DNA of 43,465 bases. It comes from Nitratifractor sp. Its GTDB lineage: Bacteria > Campylobacterota > Campylobacteria > Campylobacterales > Sulfurovaceae. The notes under the pieces are model-generated. The model was not told the DNA's origin and searched no databases. It saw nothing but the letters and a program-made list of their open reading frames with translations. This document shows positions 1-9,975 of this stretch, one piece after another (position 1 is the stretch's first letter; each line of letters begins with the position of its first letter). Where the stretch lies: the NCBI RefSeq assembly GCF_015487065.1, contig NZ_WFQN01000146.1, forward strand, positions 1 to 43,465, in the 5' to 3' direction. The position numbers and the translations under genes are program-made.

Positions 1-965
1 GCCTCCAGCACCTCCATCGTCTCGGCGAAATCCTCCTCGGTCTCTCCGGGGAATCCGACGATGATATCGGTGGAGATCGCTACGCCGGGAACCATCTCGC
101 GTATCTTTCGGCAACGATCGAGGAACCACTCCCTGGAGTAGCCCCGCTTCATCTGTTTGAGCAGCCGGGTCGATCCGCTCTGGAGGGGGACATGGATCTG
201 GGGGCAGATCTTCGGGTTGGCGGCGAACTCCTCCAGAAACTCGTCATCCATATGGAGGGGATGGGGCGACTGAAAGCGGATCCGTTCCAGCCCCTCTACC
301 TCGCTCACCCGGCGCAGCAGTTCGGTAAAGTTGCCCACCTCATCCTCTCCGGCGCTGAAGCGGCGTCCGTAATTGTTGACATTCTGCCCCAGCAGGATCA
401 CCTCTTTGGCTCCGCTCTCCACGGCCCGCTTCACCTCCTGGAGAATCAGGCGGCTGGGGATAGAGATCTCTTCACCGCGGGTCGCCGGAACGATACAGAA
501 GGTGCACTGTTTGTCACACCCGATGGAGATGTTGACCATCGCTTTGAAGGGATTACTGCGGTACTCCCCGAAGGGGTAGGTGCTCTCATCGTAATCGGTC
601 TCCACCTCGACGGCATGCTTCTGCTTCAACACTTTGGTGATCTTGGAAACGTTGCGGGCTCCCAGGACGAAATCGACATAGGGAGCCCGTCGGATGATCT
701 CCTCACCCAGGTGGCTGGCGGTGCATCCGGTCACGCCGATTTTGGCACCCTCTTTTCGCATTTGACGGAAACGGCCGATCTCCGAAAAGAGCTTCGCTAC
801 CGGCTTCTCCCGCACCGAACAGGTGTTGATGATAATCAGATCCGCCTCGGAAAGCTCTTCCGTCAGGGTATACTCCTCTTTGCGGGAGAGCTCGGCGATC
901 ATATGCTCGGTATCCCGGACGTTCATGGCACAGCCCAGGGTCTCGATATAGAGTTTTTTGCTCAT
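1..965 (-). CDS. miaB: MiaB, tRNA-2-methylthio-N6-dimethylallyladenosine synthase (partial, C-terminus off left edge)
   Basis: Radical SAM methylthiotransferase that converts i6A37 to ms2i6A37 in tRNAs reading UNN codons. The frame starts with ATG at 965 ([20 protein letters not shown]) and stays open to base 1, so about 321 N-terminal residues are present and the C-terminal part with the TRAM domain is lost. The N-terminal UPF0004 domain carries the auxiliary-cluster cysteines ([22 protein letters not shown]). The radical SAM motif CxxxCxxC is seen in [16 protein letters not shown]. The gene follows the HP0268-type gene by 11 bases on the same strand, as in Helicobacter and Campylobacter. 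Its substrate-making partner, MiaA, is encoded at 17868-18776. Confidence 0.96.
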   Translation of the reverse strand, partial: MSKKLYIETLGCAMNVRDTEHMIAELSRKEEYTLTEELSEADLIIINTCSVREKPVAKLFSEIGRFRQMRKEGAKIGVTGCTASHLGEEIIRRAPYVDFVLGARNVSKITKVLKQKHAVEVETDYDESTYPFGEYRSNPFKAMVNISIGCDKQCTFCIVPATRGEEISIPSRLILQEVKRAVESGAKEVILLGQNVNNYGRRFSAGEDEVGNFTELLRRVSEVEGLERIRFQSPHPLHMDDEFLEEFAANPKICPQIHVPLQSGSTRLLKQMKRGYSREWFLDRCRKIREMVPGVAISTDIIVGFPGETEEDFAETMEVLE

Positions 966-976
966 TGGGGATGCGT

Positions 977-1219
977 TCACTGCTGAACGATATGAACCTC
1001 GTAGATATACTCGTCTTCGTTGAGGCCGTATTTAACCTCCCGCATATAGACGTTGTAACCTTTTTCCTCGAAATATTCAATCAGGGCCTTGAGATCCTTG
1101 TGGGAGTTGTCCCGATCGAAATAGAAGATCGACTTCTCGGGAAGCATCTCCTCGATTTTGCTCAAATCGACGGTTTTCGGTTTGGCTTTGAGTGTCGTTC
1201 GTGCCAGTTTCAGTTTCAT
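977..1219 (-). CDS. HP0268-family small protein
   Basis: An 80-residue protein with the N-terminus [19 protein letters not shown] and a conserved central [14 protein letters not shown] block. It matches the Campylobacterota-restricted HP0268 family in length and pattern. I recall the H. pylori member being reported as a nicking nuclease/RNase; that activity is family knowledge and cannot be seen here. It lies directly upstream of miaB (11-base gap) and divergent from nusA, the order known from Helicobacter and Campylobacter. The start is supported by AAAGGGAACCC just upstream of the ATG. A TATAAT box at 1270-1275 and a 6-bp hairpin at 1232-1248 lie in the leader. Confidence 0.9.
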   Translation of the reverse strand: MKLKLARTTLKAKPKTVDLSKIEEMLPEKSIFYFDRDNSHKDLKALIEYFEEKGYNVYMREVKYGLNEDEYIYEVHIVQQ

Positions 1220-1231
1220 TGGGTTCCCTTT

Positions 1232-1248
1232 CCCGCACGCGCTGCGGG
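1232..1248. repeat. 6-bp-stem hairpin in the HP0268 leader
   Basis: CCCGCA (1232-1237) pairs with TGCGGG (1243-1248) around a 5-base loop, immediately upstream of the ribosome-binding site of the HP0268-type gene. It is one of several short GC-rich palindromes next to translation signals in this window. It could shield the ribosome-binding site or simply be a REP-like unit. Confidence 0.5.
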
Positions 1249-1269
1249 GATATTGAAGTATTTATTTAG

Positions 1270-1275
1270 ATTATA
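1270..1275 (-). promoter_or_regulatory. Putative -10 box for HP0268-miaB
   Basis: TATAAT on the minus strand, about 50 bases upstream of the HP0268 start, in a locally AT-rich spacer between divergent genes. No clear -35 is visible; family knowledge is that Campylobacterota sigma-70 promoters often lack one. Confidence 0.5.
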
Positions 1276-1303
1276 CTTTATTTTCCGTAAAGCTTCGATT
1301 AGA

Positions 1304-1309
1304 TACAAT
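1304..1309 (+). promoter_or_regulatory. Putative -10 box for nusA
   Basis: TACAAT within TTAGATACAATGG on the plus strand, about 115 bases before the nusA ATG. It would give a leader of roughly 110 bases. The assignment is inferred from position and motif only. Confidence 0.4.
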
Positions 1310-1424
1310 GGTATTCCTCAAAAAGAAAGAAAATCCTGCACGAATCGTAACTCTCAAGCCGTCAATTTATCGATAGTCTCGTCTGTGCCGGAATCAATAA
1401 AACGCAAGAAACGAAGGATAAGCA

Positions 1425-2552
1425 ATGCAAAAAATTCTCTCCATCATCGAGTCGATGGCCCACGAAAAAAACCTCTCGGTGGAAAATGCCCTGGAAGCCT
1501 TCAAGGAAGCGCTCATCCAAACCGCCAAGCGTCTTGCCGGGGAAGAGAGCCAGTTTGAAGTGGAGATCGACCGGGACAACGAGGACTACCATATCTACAA
1601 GGTCCTCACCGTTGTGGAAAACGACGACCCCCGAGCTCAGGAAGAACCCGAGAGCTACATCACCGTCGACGAAGCCAAAAGCTACGACGAGGGGATCGAG
1701 CCGGGTGACAAGATCCGCAGCGAATTCCACCTGGAGGATTACGGCCGCACCGCCGCCGCCAATCTTTTCCATGAGCTGGAGTACCATATCCAGCGCCGGA
1801 TCGAGCAGGACCTCTTCGACAAGTACAAAGCCAAGGTAGGCTCCATCATCATTGGAACCGTCAGCCGGGTCGACGATGCGGGCAACACCTATGTGGAGAT
1901 CGGGGAGCTCAAAGGGATCCTCAGCCAGCGCAACCGGATCAAAGGGGAGAGCTTCAAGACCGGAGACACCCTCAAGGCTCTGCTGCGCTTCGTCTCCATT
2001 GACCCCAAATACGGCATGCACTTGGAGCTCACCCGCACCGCTCCCAAATTTCTGGAGGAGCTGATGAAGCGGGAGGTCCCCGAGATCCAGGACGGGGCCG
2101 TGGAGATCATCTCCTCTTCCCGCATCCCCGGGGAACGGGCCAAAGTGGCCCTCAAGACCGACCGCCCCGACATCGATCCCATCGGCGCTGCCGTCGGTCA
2201 GCGCGGGGTACGGATCAACGCCGTCAGCGAAGAGCTCTGCGGTGAAAACATCGACTGCATCGAGTACTCCCCCATCCCCGAGATCTTCATCACTCGAGCC
2301 CTCTCCCCGGCTGTGGTCCAGAACGTGAGAATCGAAAACAACAATACCGCCGATCAGAAAGCCATCGTCGACATCACCGCCGATCAAAAGGCCAAGGCCA
2401 TCGGCAAAAGCGGGATCAACATCCGCCTGGCCTCCATGCTGACCAAGTATCAGATCGAGCTTAACGAGGTCGAGGGAATCGTCGAACGTGCCCCTTCCGC
2501 CACCGAAGAGAAGACCAAGGATCTCTCCGCCCTGGAAAACCTCTTCAAATAG
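1425..2552 (+). CDS. nusA: NusA transcription termination/antitermination factor
   Basis: RNA polymerase-binding factor that controls pausing, termination and antitermination. The 375 residues hold an N-terminal RNAP-binding domain (about 1-130), an S1 domain (about 137-205, starting VGSIIIGTVSRVDDAGNTY) and two KH domains, with DPIGAAVGQRGVRINAVSEE in KH1 and DQKAKAIGKSGINIRLASM in KH2. The length fits the short NusA lacking the C-terminal acidic repeats of E. coli. The ATG is preceded by AAGGATAAGC. It is transcribed away from HP0268-miaB, as in Campylobacter, and the small RHH gene follows after 23 bases. Confidence 0.97.
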   Translation: MQKILSIIESMAHEKNLSVENALEAFKEALIQTAKRLAGEESQFEVEIDRDNEDYHIYKVLTVVENDDPRAQEEPESYITVDEAKSYDEGIEPGDKIRSEFHLEDYGRTAAANLFHELEYHIQRRIEQDLFDKYKAKVGSIIIGTVSRVDDAGNTYVEIGELKGILSQRNRIKGESFKTGDTLKALLRFVSIDPKYGMHLELTRTAPKFLEELMKREVPEIQDGAVEIISSSRIPGERAKVALKTDRPDIDPIGAAVGQRGVRINAVSEELCGENIDCIEYSPIPEIFITRALSPAVVQNVRIENNNTADQKAIVDITADQKAKAIGKSGINIRLASMLTKYQIELNEVEGIVERAPSATEEKTKDLSALENLFK

Positions 2553-2575
2553 CAGACGCCACCTGCTTCTTCGCC

Positions 2576-2806
2576 ATGCCCGATAAAACCCTCCTCAAAA
2601 CCGTTCGCTTCAACCGGGAGACCTTCGAGGCCCTCCGGCAACTTGCCGAGAACGAAGAGCGTCCGATCGACGCTCTGATCTCAGAAGCCCTGGATACCTG
2701 GCTCGAGGCGAAGGCCCAGGCCCTGATGGAGGCGGAGATGGAGCGGGAGAGGCGGGAGAGCACTTTCGACTACGACGAATTCTGGGACGGCGTGGATCTG
2801 GATTGA
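2576..2806 (+). CDS. Small ribbon-helix-helix-like protein
   Basis: A 76-residue acidic protein. Residues about 8-43 (KTVRFNRETFEALRQLAENE and following) have the pattern of a ribbon-helix-helix DNA-binding domain: a short N-terminal strand with alternating polar residues, then two helices. A charged coiled region and the acidic tail FDYDEFWDGVDLD follow. RHH proteins are commonly antitoxins or small repressors, but no toxin-like partner is adjacent; the next gene is a convergent transporter permease. It lies 23 bases after nusA with only a weak ribosome-binding site and may be co-transcribed. Its function is unknown and the domain call is an inference from sequence pattern. Confidence 0.6.
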   Translation: MPDKTLLKTVRFNRETFEALRQLAENEERPIDALISEALDTWLEAKAQALMEAEMERERRESTFDYDEFWDGVDLD

Positions 2807-2979
2807 ACCCAAATTTTGCAGTAGAAAGTGCTGGCTAATGTAAATTGAGTGCTCTGAAAAACAACCGGTTTCACTCGATAGCTCTGGCAGTCGCGAACGC
2901 AAGCGCCCGTTTCACGGGTTGAGCGCTCCTTTGTCGCCATCGAGTGAAACCTCTCTTGGACGATCTTCAGAGGGTTCAA
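2803..2979. repeat. Nested inverted repeat between convergent genes
   Basis: Three nested arm pairs can be read: TTGAACCC 2803-2810 with GGGTTCAA 2972-2979, CTCTGAA 2852-2858 with TTCAGAG 2966-2972, and a perfect 13-bp pair GGTTTCACTCGAT 2867-2879 with ATCGAGTGAAACC 2939-2951. The centre holds a further CCCGT/ACGGG hairpin. The unit fills the spacer between the convergent RHH and permease genes, starting inside the RHH stop region. It could be a bidirectional terminator or a small non-autonomous (MITE-like) element; its CTCTGAAAAA edge recurs near 9824 and 10711. Confidence 0.65.
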
Positions 2980-2993
2980 TTTTGGGTTGAACC

Positions 2994-3959
2994 TTATCGC
3001 CTCCGGTGCGGGTCGATGGCCAGCAGCACCAGATCGGCGATCATATTTCCCAGCAGCGTCAAAAAAGCCCCCACAACCAGAATCCCCATGATGACGGGGT
3101 AATCCCGTGCCAGAGCGCTTTGATAAAAGAGCAGCCCCATTCCGTCAATGGAGAAGATCTGCTCCAATATGACACTGCCTCCCAGCAGTCCCGGCAGCGA
3201 GAGCCCCAGAATCGTCACGATAAAAGGCATCAGATTGGGGTAGATGTAGCGGCGGACGATGATCTTCTCACTCAGGCCTCTGGCTTTGGCATAGAAGAGG
3301 TAGTCGCTTTTGAGGATCTCCCGGGTCAGGGAACGGATATAGAGCATCAGCGACCCGAAGCCGGTAAAGACCACCACCGTCACCGGCAGCACCAGATGCC
3401 AGGCGATATCGAGCCAGCGGGCCGGGCCCTGCTTCGGTTCCAGTCCCTCCAGCCCCGCCATGGGGAACCACCCCAGCTTCAGACCGAAGACCAGAATCAG
3501 CAGCAAAGCCAGATAGAAAGAGGGCATGGCGTAGCTCAGCAGTGAGAGCTGCTTCATCGTGCTCTCATACGCTCCGCCCTTGAGAGCGCTGCGGATCCCG
3601 TAGCGAAAAGCCAGCCAGAAGACGAAGACCATCGAGACGAGATTGATCCCCAGGGTGATGCCGATCCTTGCCCCGATCTCGTCGATCACCCGGTTGCCGC
3701 TGGCGAAGGAGACACCGAAATCGAGATGAAGCATCGCTTTGAACCAGTCGAGATATTGGATCCAGAGGGGTTTGTCCAGGCCGTAGACCGCCTTGAGGTG
3801 GGCGATCGCCTCCGGCGTCATATTGGGGTTGAGGCCCCCGGCGGCGAAAAAGCTGTTGGGGGCCATATGGATCGCTCCGAAGGTGATCAGGGAGATCAGC
3901 CAGAGCATGGCGGCCAGATAGAGGAGTTTGCGAAAGAAGAGGAGCAGGGTCTGCTTCAT
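2994..3959 (-). CDS. DppB/OppB-family ABC transporter permease
   Basis: Inner-membrane permease of the peptide/nickel ABC importer family. The 321 residues show an N-terminal TM helix, the GLDKPLWIQYLDWFK region typical of DppB, several further TM segments, and the cytoplasmic EAA loop (AKARGLSEKIIVRRYIYPN) that contacts the ATPase. The ATG overlaps the tpiA stop as ATGA, so the gene is translationally coupled to pgk-tpiA. No partner permease (DppC), binding protein or ATPase lies nearby, so it is an orphan here and must pair with subunits encoded elsewhere if functional. The substrate (peptide, nickel or other) cannot be told. Confidence 0.9.
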   Translation of the reverse strand: MKQTLLLFFRKLLYLAAMLWLISLITFGAIHMAPNSFFAAGGLNPNMTPEAIAHLKAVYGLDKPLWIQYLDWFKAMLHLDFGVSFASGNRVIDEIGARIGITLGINLVSMVFVFWLAFRYGIRSALKGGAYESTMKQLSLLSYAMPSFYLALLLILVFGLKLGWFPMAGLEGLEPKQGPARWLDIAWHLVLPVTVVVFTGFGSLMLYIRSLTREILKSDYLFYAKARGLSEKIIVRRYIYPNLMPFIVTILGLSLPGLLGGSVILEQIFSIDGMGLLFYQSALARDYPVIMGILVVGAFLTLLGNMIADLVLLAIDPHRRR

Positions 3960-4663
3960 ACCTGCGGAGGCGCCACCACACTCATCATGGCGTGAAAGCT
4001 CTCGGGGTCGAGGGAGGCGGAGCCTACCAGCACTCCGTCCACATCGGCAATGGCGGCGATCGCTTTGATATTGAGGGGATTGACACTGCCGCCGTAGAGC
4101 AGCGGCCGCTTGATCCGGCGGCGCAGCTCCGCATGGGTCGCGGCGATCTCTTCCTCTTTGGCGGCGCGTCCGGTTCCGATGGCCCAGACCGGTTCGTAGG
4201 CGACAATCAGCCGTTCATAGTCCAGATCGATCCCGTCGAACTGCTCCCAGAGGTACTCCGCTACCGCTTCGTCCCCCTCCTGGCGCACCTCCAGGGGCTC
4301 ACCGACACAGTAGACGATCTGAAGCCCCTGCTCGGCAAAAAAGGCGAACTTTTCGGCGATGAACTCCTGACTCTCTTCCAGGATCCGTCGGCGTTCACTG
4401 TGGCCCAGGAGCACGGTATCGATCCCGAACTCCTCCAGCTGGCTCAAACCGATCTCTCCGGTATAGGCCCCTTCTTTGGCAGGATAGGCGTTTTGGGCCC
4501 CGACGGTGATCCAGTCACGGGAGGACTGCAGCGCCGTCGCCGGAGGGAAAACCATTACTTTGAAAGGGTACTCCGCCGCCTCCATAAGGGCTTCGAGACG
4601 GTCCAGATATTCGGCTGTACTTTGGCGGGTATGGTGCATTTTGAAATTGGCGGCAAAGATCAT
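3956..4663 (-). CDS. tpiA: Triosephosphate isomerase
   Basis: Interconverts glyceraldehyde-3-phosphate and dihydroxyacetone phosphate in glycolysis/gluconeogenesis. The 235 residues carry the catalytic set: N6 and K8 in the N-terminal strand (MIFAANFKMH), H88 in LLGHSERR and E157 in VAYEPVWAIGTG. The C-terminal phosphate loop LLYGGSVNPLN is present. It is somewhat shorter than the roughly 250-residue enzymes of other bacteria, as is usual in Campylobacterota. It lies 10 bases after pgk on the same strand and shares an ATGA overlap with the permease gene. Confidence 0.97.
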   Translation of the reverse strand: MIFAANFKMHHTRQSTAEYLDRLEALMEAAEYPFKVMVFPPATALQSSRDWITVGAQNAYPAKEGAYTGEIGLSQLEEFGIDTVLLGHSERRRILEESQEFIAEKFAFFAEQGLQIVYCVGEPLEVRQEGDEAVAEYLWEQFDGIDLDYERLIVAYEPVWAIGTGRAAKEEEIAATHAELRRRIKRPLLYGGSVNPLNIKAIAAIADVDGVLVGSASLDPESFHAMMSVVAPPQV

Positions 4664-4673
4664 TCTCTCTCCT

Positions 4674-5882
4674 TTAGGCTTGCAAAGCGACGATACCGGG
4701 GAGCTCTTCTCCCTCGATGAGCTTCAGGCTGGCCCCTCCGCCGGTACTAACGAAGGTCATCTCATCCACATCGCCGGCCCGGGCCGCCACGTCGGCAGTA
4801 TCCCCGCCTCCGACAATCGTCGTGGCGTGGCTCTCGGCGATGTAGTGGGACATCTTGATGGAGCCTTTGGCGAACTTCTCCATTTCGTAGACCCCCATCG
4901 GCCCGTTCCACATGATGGTATGGGCATCGTTGAGGGCCTCCCGGAAAAGCCGGGTGCTGGCCGGACCGATATCCAGCCCCATCCACCCTTCGGGAATCTC
5001 CTGGGTCGGCAGATACTTGACCGTCGCCGTCTCACTCAGCTCCGGAGCGACGACCACATCGACGGGCAGATAGAATTTGACCCCGTTCTTTTTGGCCTTG
5101 TACGTGATGGTCCGCGCTTCGTCGATGAGATCCTCCTCCACCAGGGAGTTCCCCACCTCGTAGCCTTGGGCCTTGAGGAAGGTAAAGGCCATTCCTCCTC
5201 CGATGATGATCTTGTCCACCTTGCCGATAAGCCGGTTCAGAGCTTCCAGCTTGCCCGAGACCTTGCTCCCGCCGACGACCGCGACGAAGGGACGGGAGGG
5301 ATTCTCCAGCACCCTGGCAAAGAAGTTGACCTCCTTGGCCAGGAGGAAGCCCGCCGCCTTGTGCTCCATATCATAGAGCGAAGCGATGGCGTGGATCGAG
5401 GCGTGCTTGCGGTGGCAGGCCCCGAAAGCATCGTTGACGTAAAATTCACCGAATTGGGCCAGCTTTTTGGCGAATTCGATGTCATCTTTGGTCTCACCGG
5501 GATCGAAACGGAGGTTTTCCAGCAGGAGTACATCCCCTGCTTCCATCCCCTGGAAGAGCTCCAGGGCCCGGGGCGTGATGACCGCCCCCGCTTTGGAATC
5601 GTCGAAATAGAGATGGTTCTTATGCTTTAGCAGGACATCGAGGCGCTTGTAGACGGGATAGAGGGAGTATTTCTCTTCGAATTTACCGGGTTCCGGGCGC
5701 TCAAAGTGCGATCCCAGAACCACCTTGCAGTTACGATCCACACAATAGCGGATCGTCTGGAGCGCCGCCCGGATCCGCCGGTCATCGGTAATATTGCCGA
5801 ACTCGTCGATAGGTACATTGAAGTCACAGCGGATGAAGACGGTGGCGCCGTCAATCTCCAGATCCTTGATGGTTTGAAGCAT
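4674..5882 (-). CDS. pgk: Phosphoglycerate kinase
   Basis: Interconverts 1,3-bisphosphoglycerate and 3-phosphoglycerate with ATP/ADP. The start at ATG 5882 ([18 protein letters not shown]) is preferred over the upstream in-frame codon at 5912 because AAAGGGGGATTT sits just before it; this gives 402 residues, normal for the family. Visible motifs are RCDFNVPID near the N-terminus, [36 protein letters not shown] and the nucleotide loop [11 protein letters not shown] near the C-terminus. It is the first gene of pgk-tpiA-permease. The neighbour expected upstream in Campylobacter, gapA, is missing; the divergent nadD lies there instead. Confidence 0.97.
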   Translation of the reverse strand: MLQTIKDLEIDGATVFIRCDFNVPIDEFGNITDDRRIRAALQTIRYCVDRNCKVVLGSHFERPEPGKFEEKYSLYPVYKRLDVLLKHKNHLYFDDSKAGAVITPRALELFQGMEAGDVLLLENLRFDPGETKDDIEFAKKLAQFGEFYVNDAFGACHRKHASIHAIASLYDMEHKAAGFLLAKEVNFFARVLENPSRPFVAVVGGSKVSGKLEALNRLIGKVDKIIIGGGMAFTFLKAQGYEVGNSLVEEDLIDEARTITYKAKKNGVKFYLPVDVVVAPELSETATVKYLPTQEIPEGWMGLDIGPASTRLFREALNDAHTIMWNGPMGVYEMEKFAKGSIKMSHYIAESHATTIVGGGDTADVAARAGDVDEMTFVSTGGGASLKLIEGEELPGIVALQA

Positions 5883-5958
5883 AAATCCCCCTTTTCCCGC
5901 TTGCGGCGGCATTTTATGATAAACTTTCCGGGTATTTTACTCCATCAGAGGTAATCAC

Positions 5959-6525
5959 TTGGTTAAAGGATCACAAAAGGCGGCGTTGTTCGGGGGGAGT
6001 TTCGATCCCCCGCATCTCGGGCATCGTCAAATTCTTGAAAAGCTGCTGGAAGATCCTTCTATCGATCAGGTCATCGTCGTACCCGCCTGGCTCAATCCTT
6101 TCAAGGAGCTGAGCCACGCTTCGGCTTTTCAGCGTCTGGAGTGGTGCCGAAGAGTCTTCGATCTGCCGGGCGTGGAGGTGAACGACTATGAGATCCGGCA
6201 GGGGCGGCCGGTCTACACCATCGAGACCTGGCAGGCTCTGAAGAAGAGCTATCCCCTGAGCTATCTGGTGATCGGCAGCGACAATCTCTCCTCCATCACC
6301 CAGTGGAAAGATTTCGAGACCCTGAACCGGGAAGCGATCTGGATCGTCGCCACACGGGGCGAGGAGCGGCCCGACCTTTCGATGCTTCGAGAGGCGCAGA
6401 TCCTACCAGTGGAGGTCCCCGTCAGTTCGACCGAGATCCGTCGGGGCCGCGGGCTGGAGTATGTGGATCCCCGGATCCGCGAGGAAGTGATCCGAACCTA
6501 TCATCTATCAAAGGAGACTCTGTGA
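5959..6525 (+). CDS. nadD: Nicotinate-nucleotide adenylyltransferase
   Basis: Adenylates nicotinate mononucleotide to deamido-NAD in NAD synthesis. The 188 residues begin with the nucleotidyltransferase signature LFGGSFDPPHLGHRQIL and carry the C-terminal VSSTEIRRG motif of the family. The best start is TTG 5959, with CAGAGG about 7 bases upstream; no ATG lies close enough to the signature. It is divergent from pgk, with 76 bases between the two starts, and its TGA overlaps the GTG start of rsfS, so the pair is translationally coupled. Confidence 0.93.
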   Translation: MVKGSQKAALFGGSFDPPHLGHRQILEKLLEDPSIDQVIVVPAWLNPFKELSHASAFQRLEWCRRVFDLPGVEVNDYEIRQGRPVYTIETWQALKKSYPLSYLVIGSDNLSSITQWKDFETLNREAIWIVATRGEERPDLSMLREAQILPVEVPVSSTEIRRGRGLEYVDPRIREEVIRTYHLSKETL

Positions 6526-6863
6526 CACTACAGGAACGTGTCGATCGTATCGTCCATCTGCTGGACAGCAAAAAAGCCGAAGAGATCGAGGTTTTCGATC
6601 TGGGCAATGTGGACTATATCGCCAAGCAGGTGATCATCGCCAACTCCCTGGGCGGCAAACATACCCAGGCCCTTTTCGACAACATGAAAGAAGAGCTCAA
6701 GCCGCTGGGTGAGAGCTTTTACGGCTCCGACGAGAGCGACGAGTGGATCGTCGCCGACCTGGGCGAGATCATCGTCCACCTCATGACCCCCAACTACCGC
6801 CAGCGCTACAGTCTGGAGGAGTTCCTCGAAGAGCTGCGGGCGGCCAAAAACTCACAAAAGTAG
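6522..6863 (+). CDS. rsfS: Ribosomal silencing factor RsfS
   Basis: Binds uL14 on the 50S subunit and blocks subunit joining in starvation. The 113 residues (from VTLQERVDRIVHLLDSKKAE) match the RsfS/DUF143 family in length and motifs: DYIAKQVIIANSLGGKHTQA and the diagnostic DEWIVADLGEIIVHLM. The GTG start at 6522 overlaps the nadD stop in GTGA and has AAGGAG 5 bases upstream, which rules out the much longer in-frame extension inside nadD. The nadD-rsfS pairing is widely conserved. It ends 15 bases before the convergent katG. Confidence 0.93.
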   Translation: MTLQERVDRIVHLLDSKKAEEIEVFDLGNVDYIAKQVIIANSLGGKHTQALFDNMKEELKPLGESFYGSDESDEWIVADLGEIIVHLMTPNYRQRYSLEEFLEELRAAKNSQK

Positions 6864-6878
6864 GAAGTTCTCCCGCAT

Positions 6879-9097
<2,219 letters not shown>

Positions 9098-9129
9098 GTG
9101 CCCGGCTCCAAACCGGTACCGCTGTACAG

Positions 9130-9144
9130 GCCGGCTTAGCCGGC
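9130..9144. terminator. Perfect hairpin whose loop is the rubrerythrin stop codon
   Basis: GCCGGC (9130-9135) and GCCGGC (9139-9144) pair, with the three loop bases 9136-9138 being the TAA stop of the rubrerythrin gene on the minus strand. No U-tract follows, so it is either an mRNA 3'-stabilising or partial-terminator hairpin or one of the local mini-palindromes. Confidence 0.5.
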
Positions 9145-9795
9145 AGTGACATCGGGGCAGCGCTTTTTGAAATACTCCCGATCGGCCTTGCAAAGCGGGC
9201 ACTGGGCGGGGGGACGTTTGCCCCGGTGGACGTGTCCGCACACTTCGCAGATCCACTCTTCGTTGTTCTCGCTGTCGAAGAACCCTTCCCGCTCCAGGGC
9301 CGCCTTGAGCTCCAGATACTCCCGCTCGTGCTCCACCTCCACCTTGCCGATGGCACGGAAGAGCCGGGCGATCGCCTCCAAACCCTCCTCTTTGGCGATG
9401 GCGGCAAAGTTGGGGTACATCTCCTCGTGCTCGTAGCGCTCCCCGTCGGCAGCGTACTGAAGATTTTTCCGGGTGCTGTCGAGCTCCACGCCGTGGACCA
9501 GTTTGTTGTAGGCTTTGAATTCGGCCATGGCGTGGTATTTCTCGTTATCCGCCGCCTCCCGGAAGAAGCGGGCGATCCGGTGCAGCCCCTCCTCCATCGC
9601 CACTTCGGCGAAGAATTCGTATTTGTTCCGCGCCTGGGATTCGCCGGCGAAGGCCTTCATCAGATTGACAGCCGTCAGATTCTCCGTGGTACAGACCATT
9701 TCCTGACCGCAGCAGACCAGGGTGCCCCCTCCGACGTGCTGAACCTCCACCTCGTTGCCGCAGACCTCGCATTTGTAGCTTTCGTATTGTTTCAT
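9136..9795 (-). CDS. Desulforubrerythrin (three-domain rubrerythrin)
   Basis: Non-heme diiron peroxidase of anaerobes and microaerophiles. The 219 residues have three parts: a desulforedoxin-like N-terminus with C9, C12 and the adjacent C28-C29 pair (CxxC-x15-CC); a four-helix rubrerythrin domain (about 40-175) rich in ExxH carboxylate motifs; and a C-terminal rubredoxin-like CEVC...CPLC site. This is the architecture of Campylobacter Rrc/desulforubrerythrin. The ATG at 9795 is chosen because AAGGAAAGAACA precedes it and the desulforedoxin motif starts eight residues later. It lies between the Dps-like gene and katG on the same strand, which suggests a shared peroxide defence. Confidence 0.93.
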   Translation of the reverse strand: MKQYESYKCEVCGNEVEVQHVGGGTLVCCGQEMVCTTENLTAVNLMKAFAGESQARNKYEFFAEVAMEEGLHRIARFFREAADNEKYHAMAEFKAYNKLVHGVELDSTRKNLQYAADGERYEHEEMYPNFAAIAKEEGLEAIARLFRAIGKVEVEHEREYLELKAALEREGFFDSENNEEWICEVCGHVHRGKRPPAQCPLCKADREYFKKRCPDVTAG

Positions 9796-9823
9796 TGTTC
9801 TTTCCTTGCATCTTTTTTTATTG

Positions 9824-9918
9824 AGCACTCTGAAAACTCCCGAAATACTCATGATGTCCTGGATCCTGAATCAAGTTCAGGATGACGTCATAATGTCCAG
9901 TCTGTTTTTCAGAGGGCT
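9824..9918. repeat. REP/MITE-like palindromic element
   Basis: The ends are near-complementary: AGCACTCTGAAAA 9824-9836 against TTTTCAGAGGGCT 9906-9918. Inside is a perfect 8-bp hairpin, ATCCTGAA 9863-9870 with TTCAGGAT 9876-9883, loop TCAAG, followed by GACGTC. The element lies upstream of the rubrerythrin gene. A degenerate relative occurs at about 10680-10725, and the CTCTGAAAAA edge also occurs at 2852. It resembles RAYT-associated REP sequences, but no transposase is in the window. Confidence 0.6.
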
Positions 9919-9975
9919 TCGTTGTTCTCTTTGGCAGAGCCGGAATCGGTAACCACCTCTTCCGGATATAGCACC

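Noticed and set aside
6303-6521. Upstream extension of rsfS inside nadD
   Set aside because: RsfS family length and the AAGGAG-GTG site place the start at 6522.
9796-9852. 19-residue N-terminal extension of desulforubrerythrin
   Set aside because: It is coded by the edge of the palindromic element; the ATG at 9795 has a good ribosome-binding site and fits the domain start.
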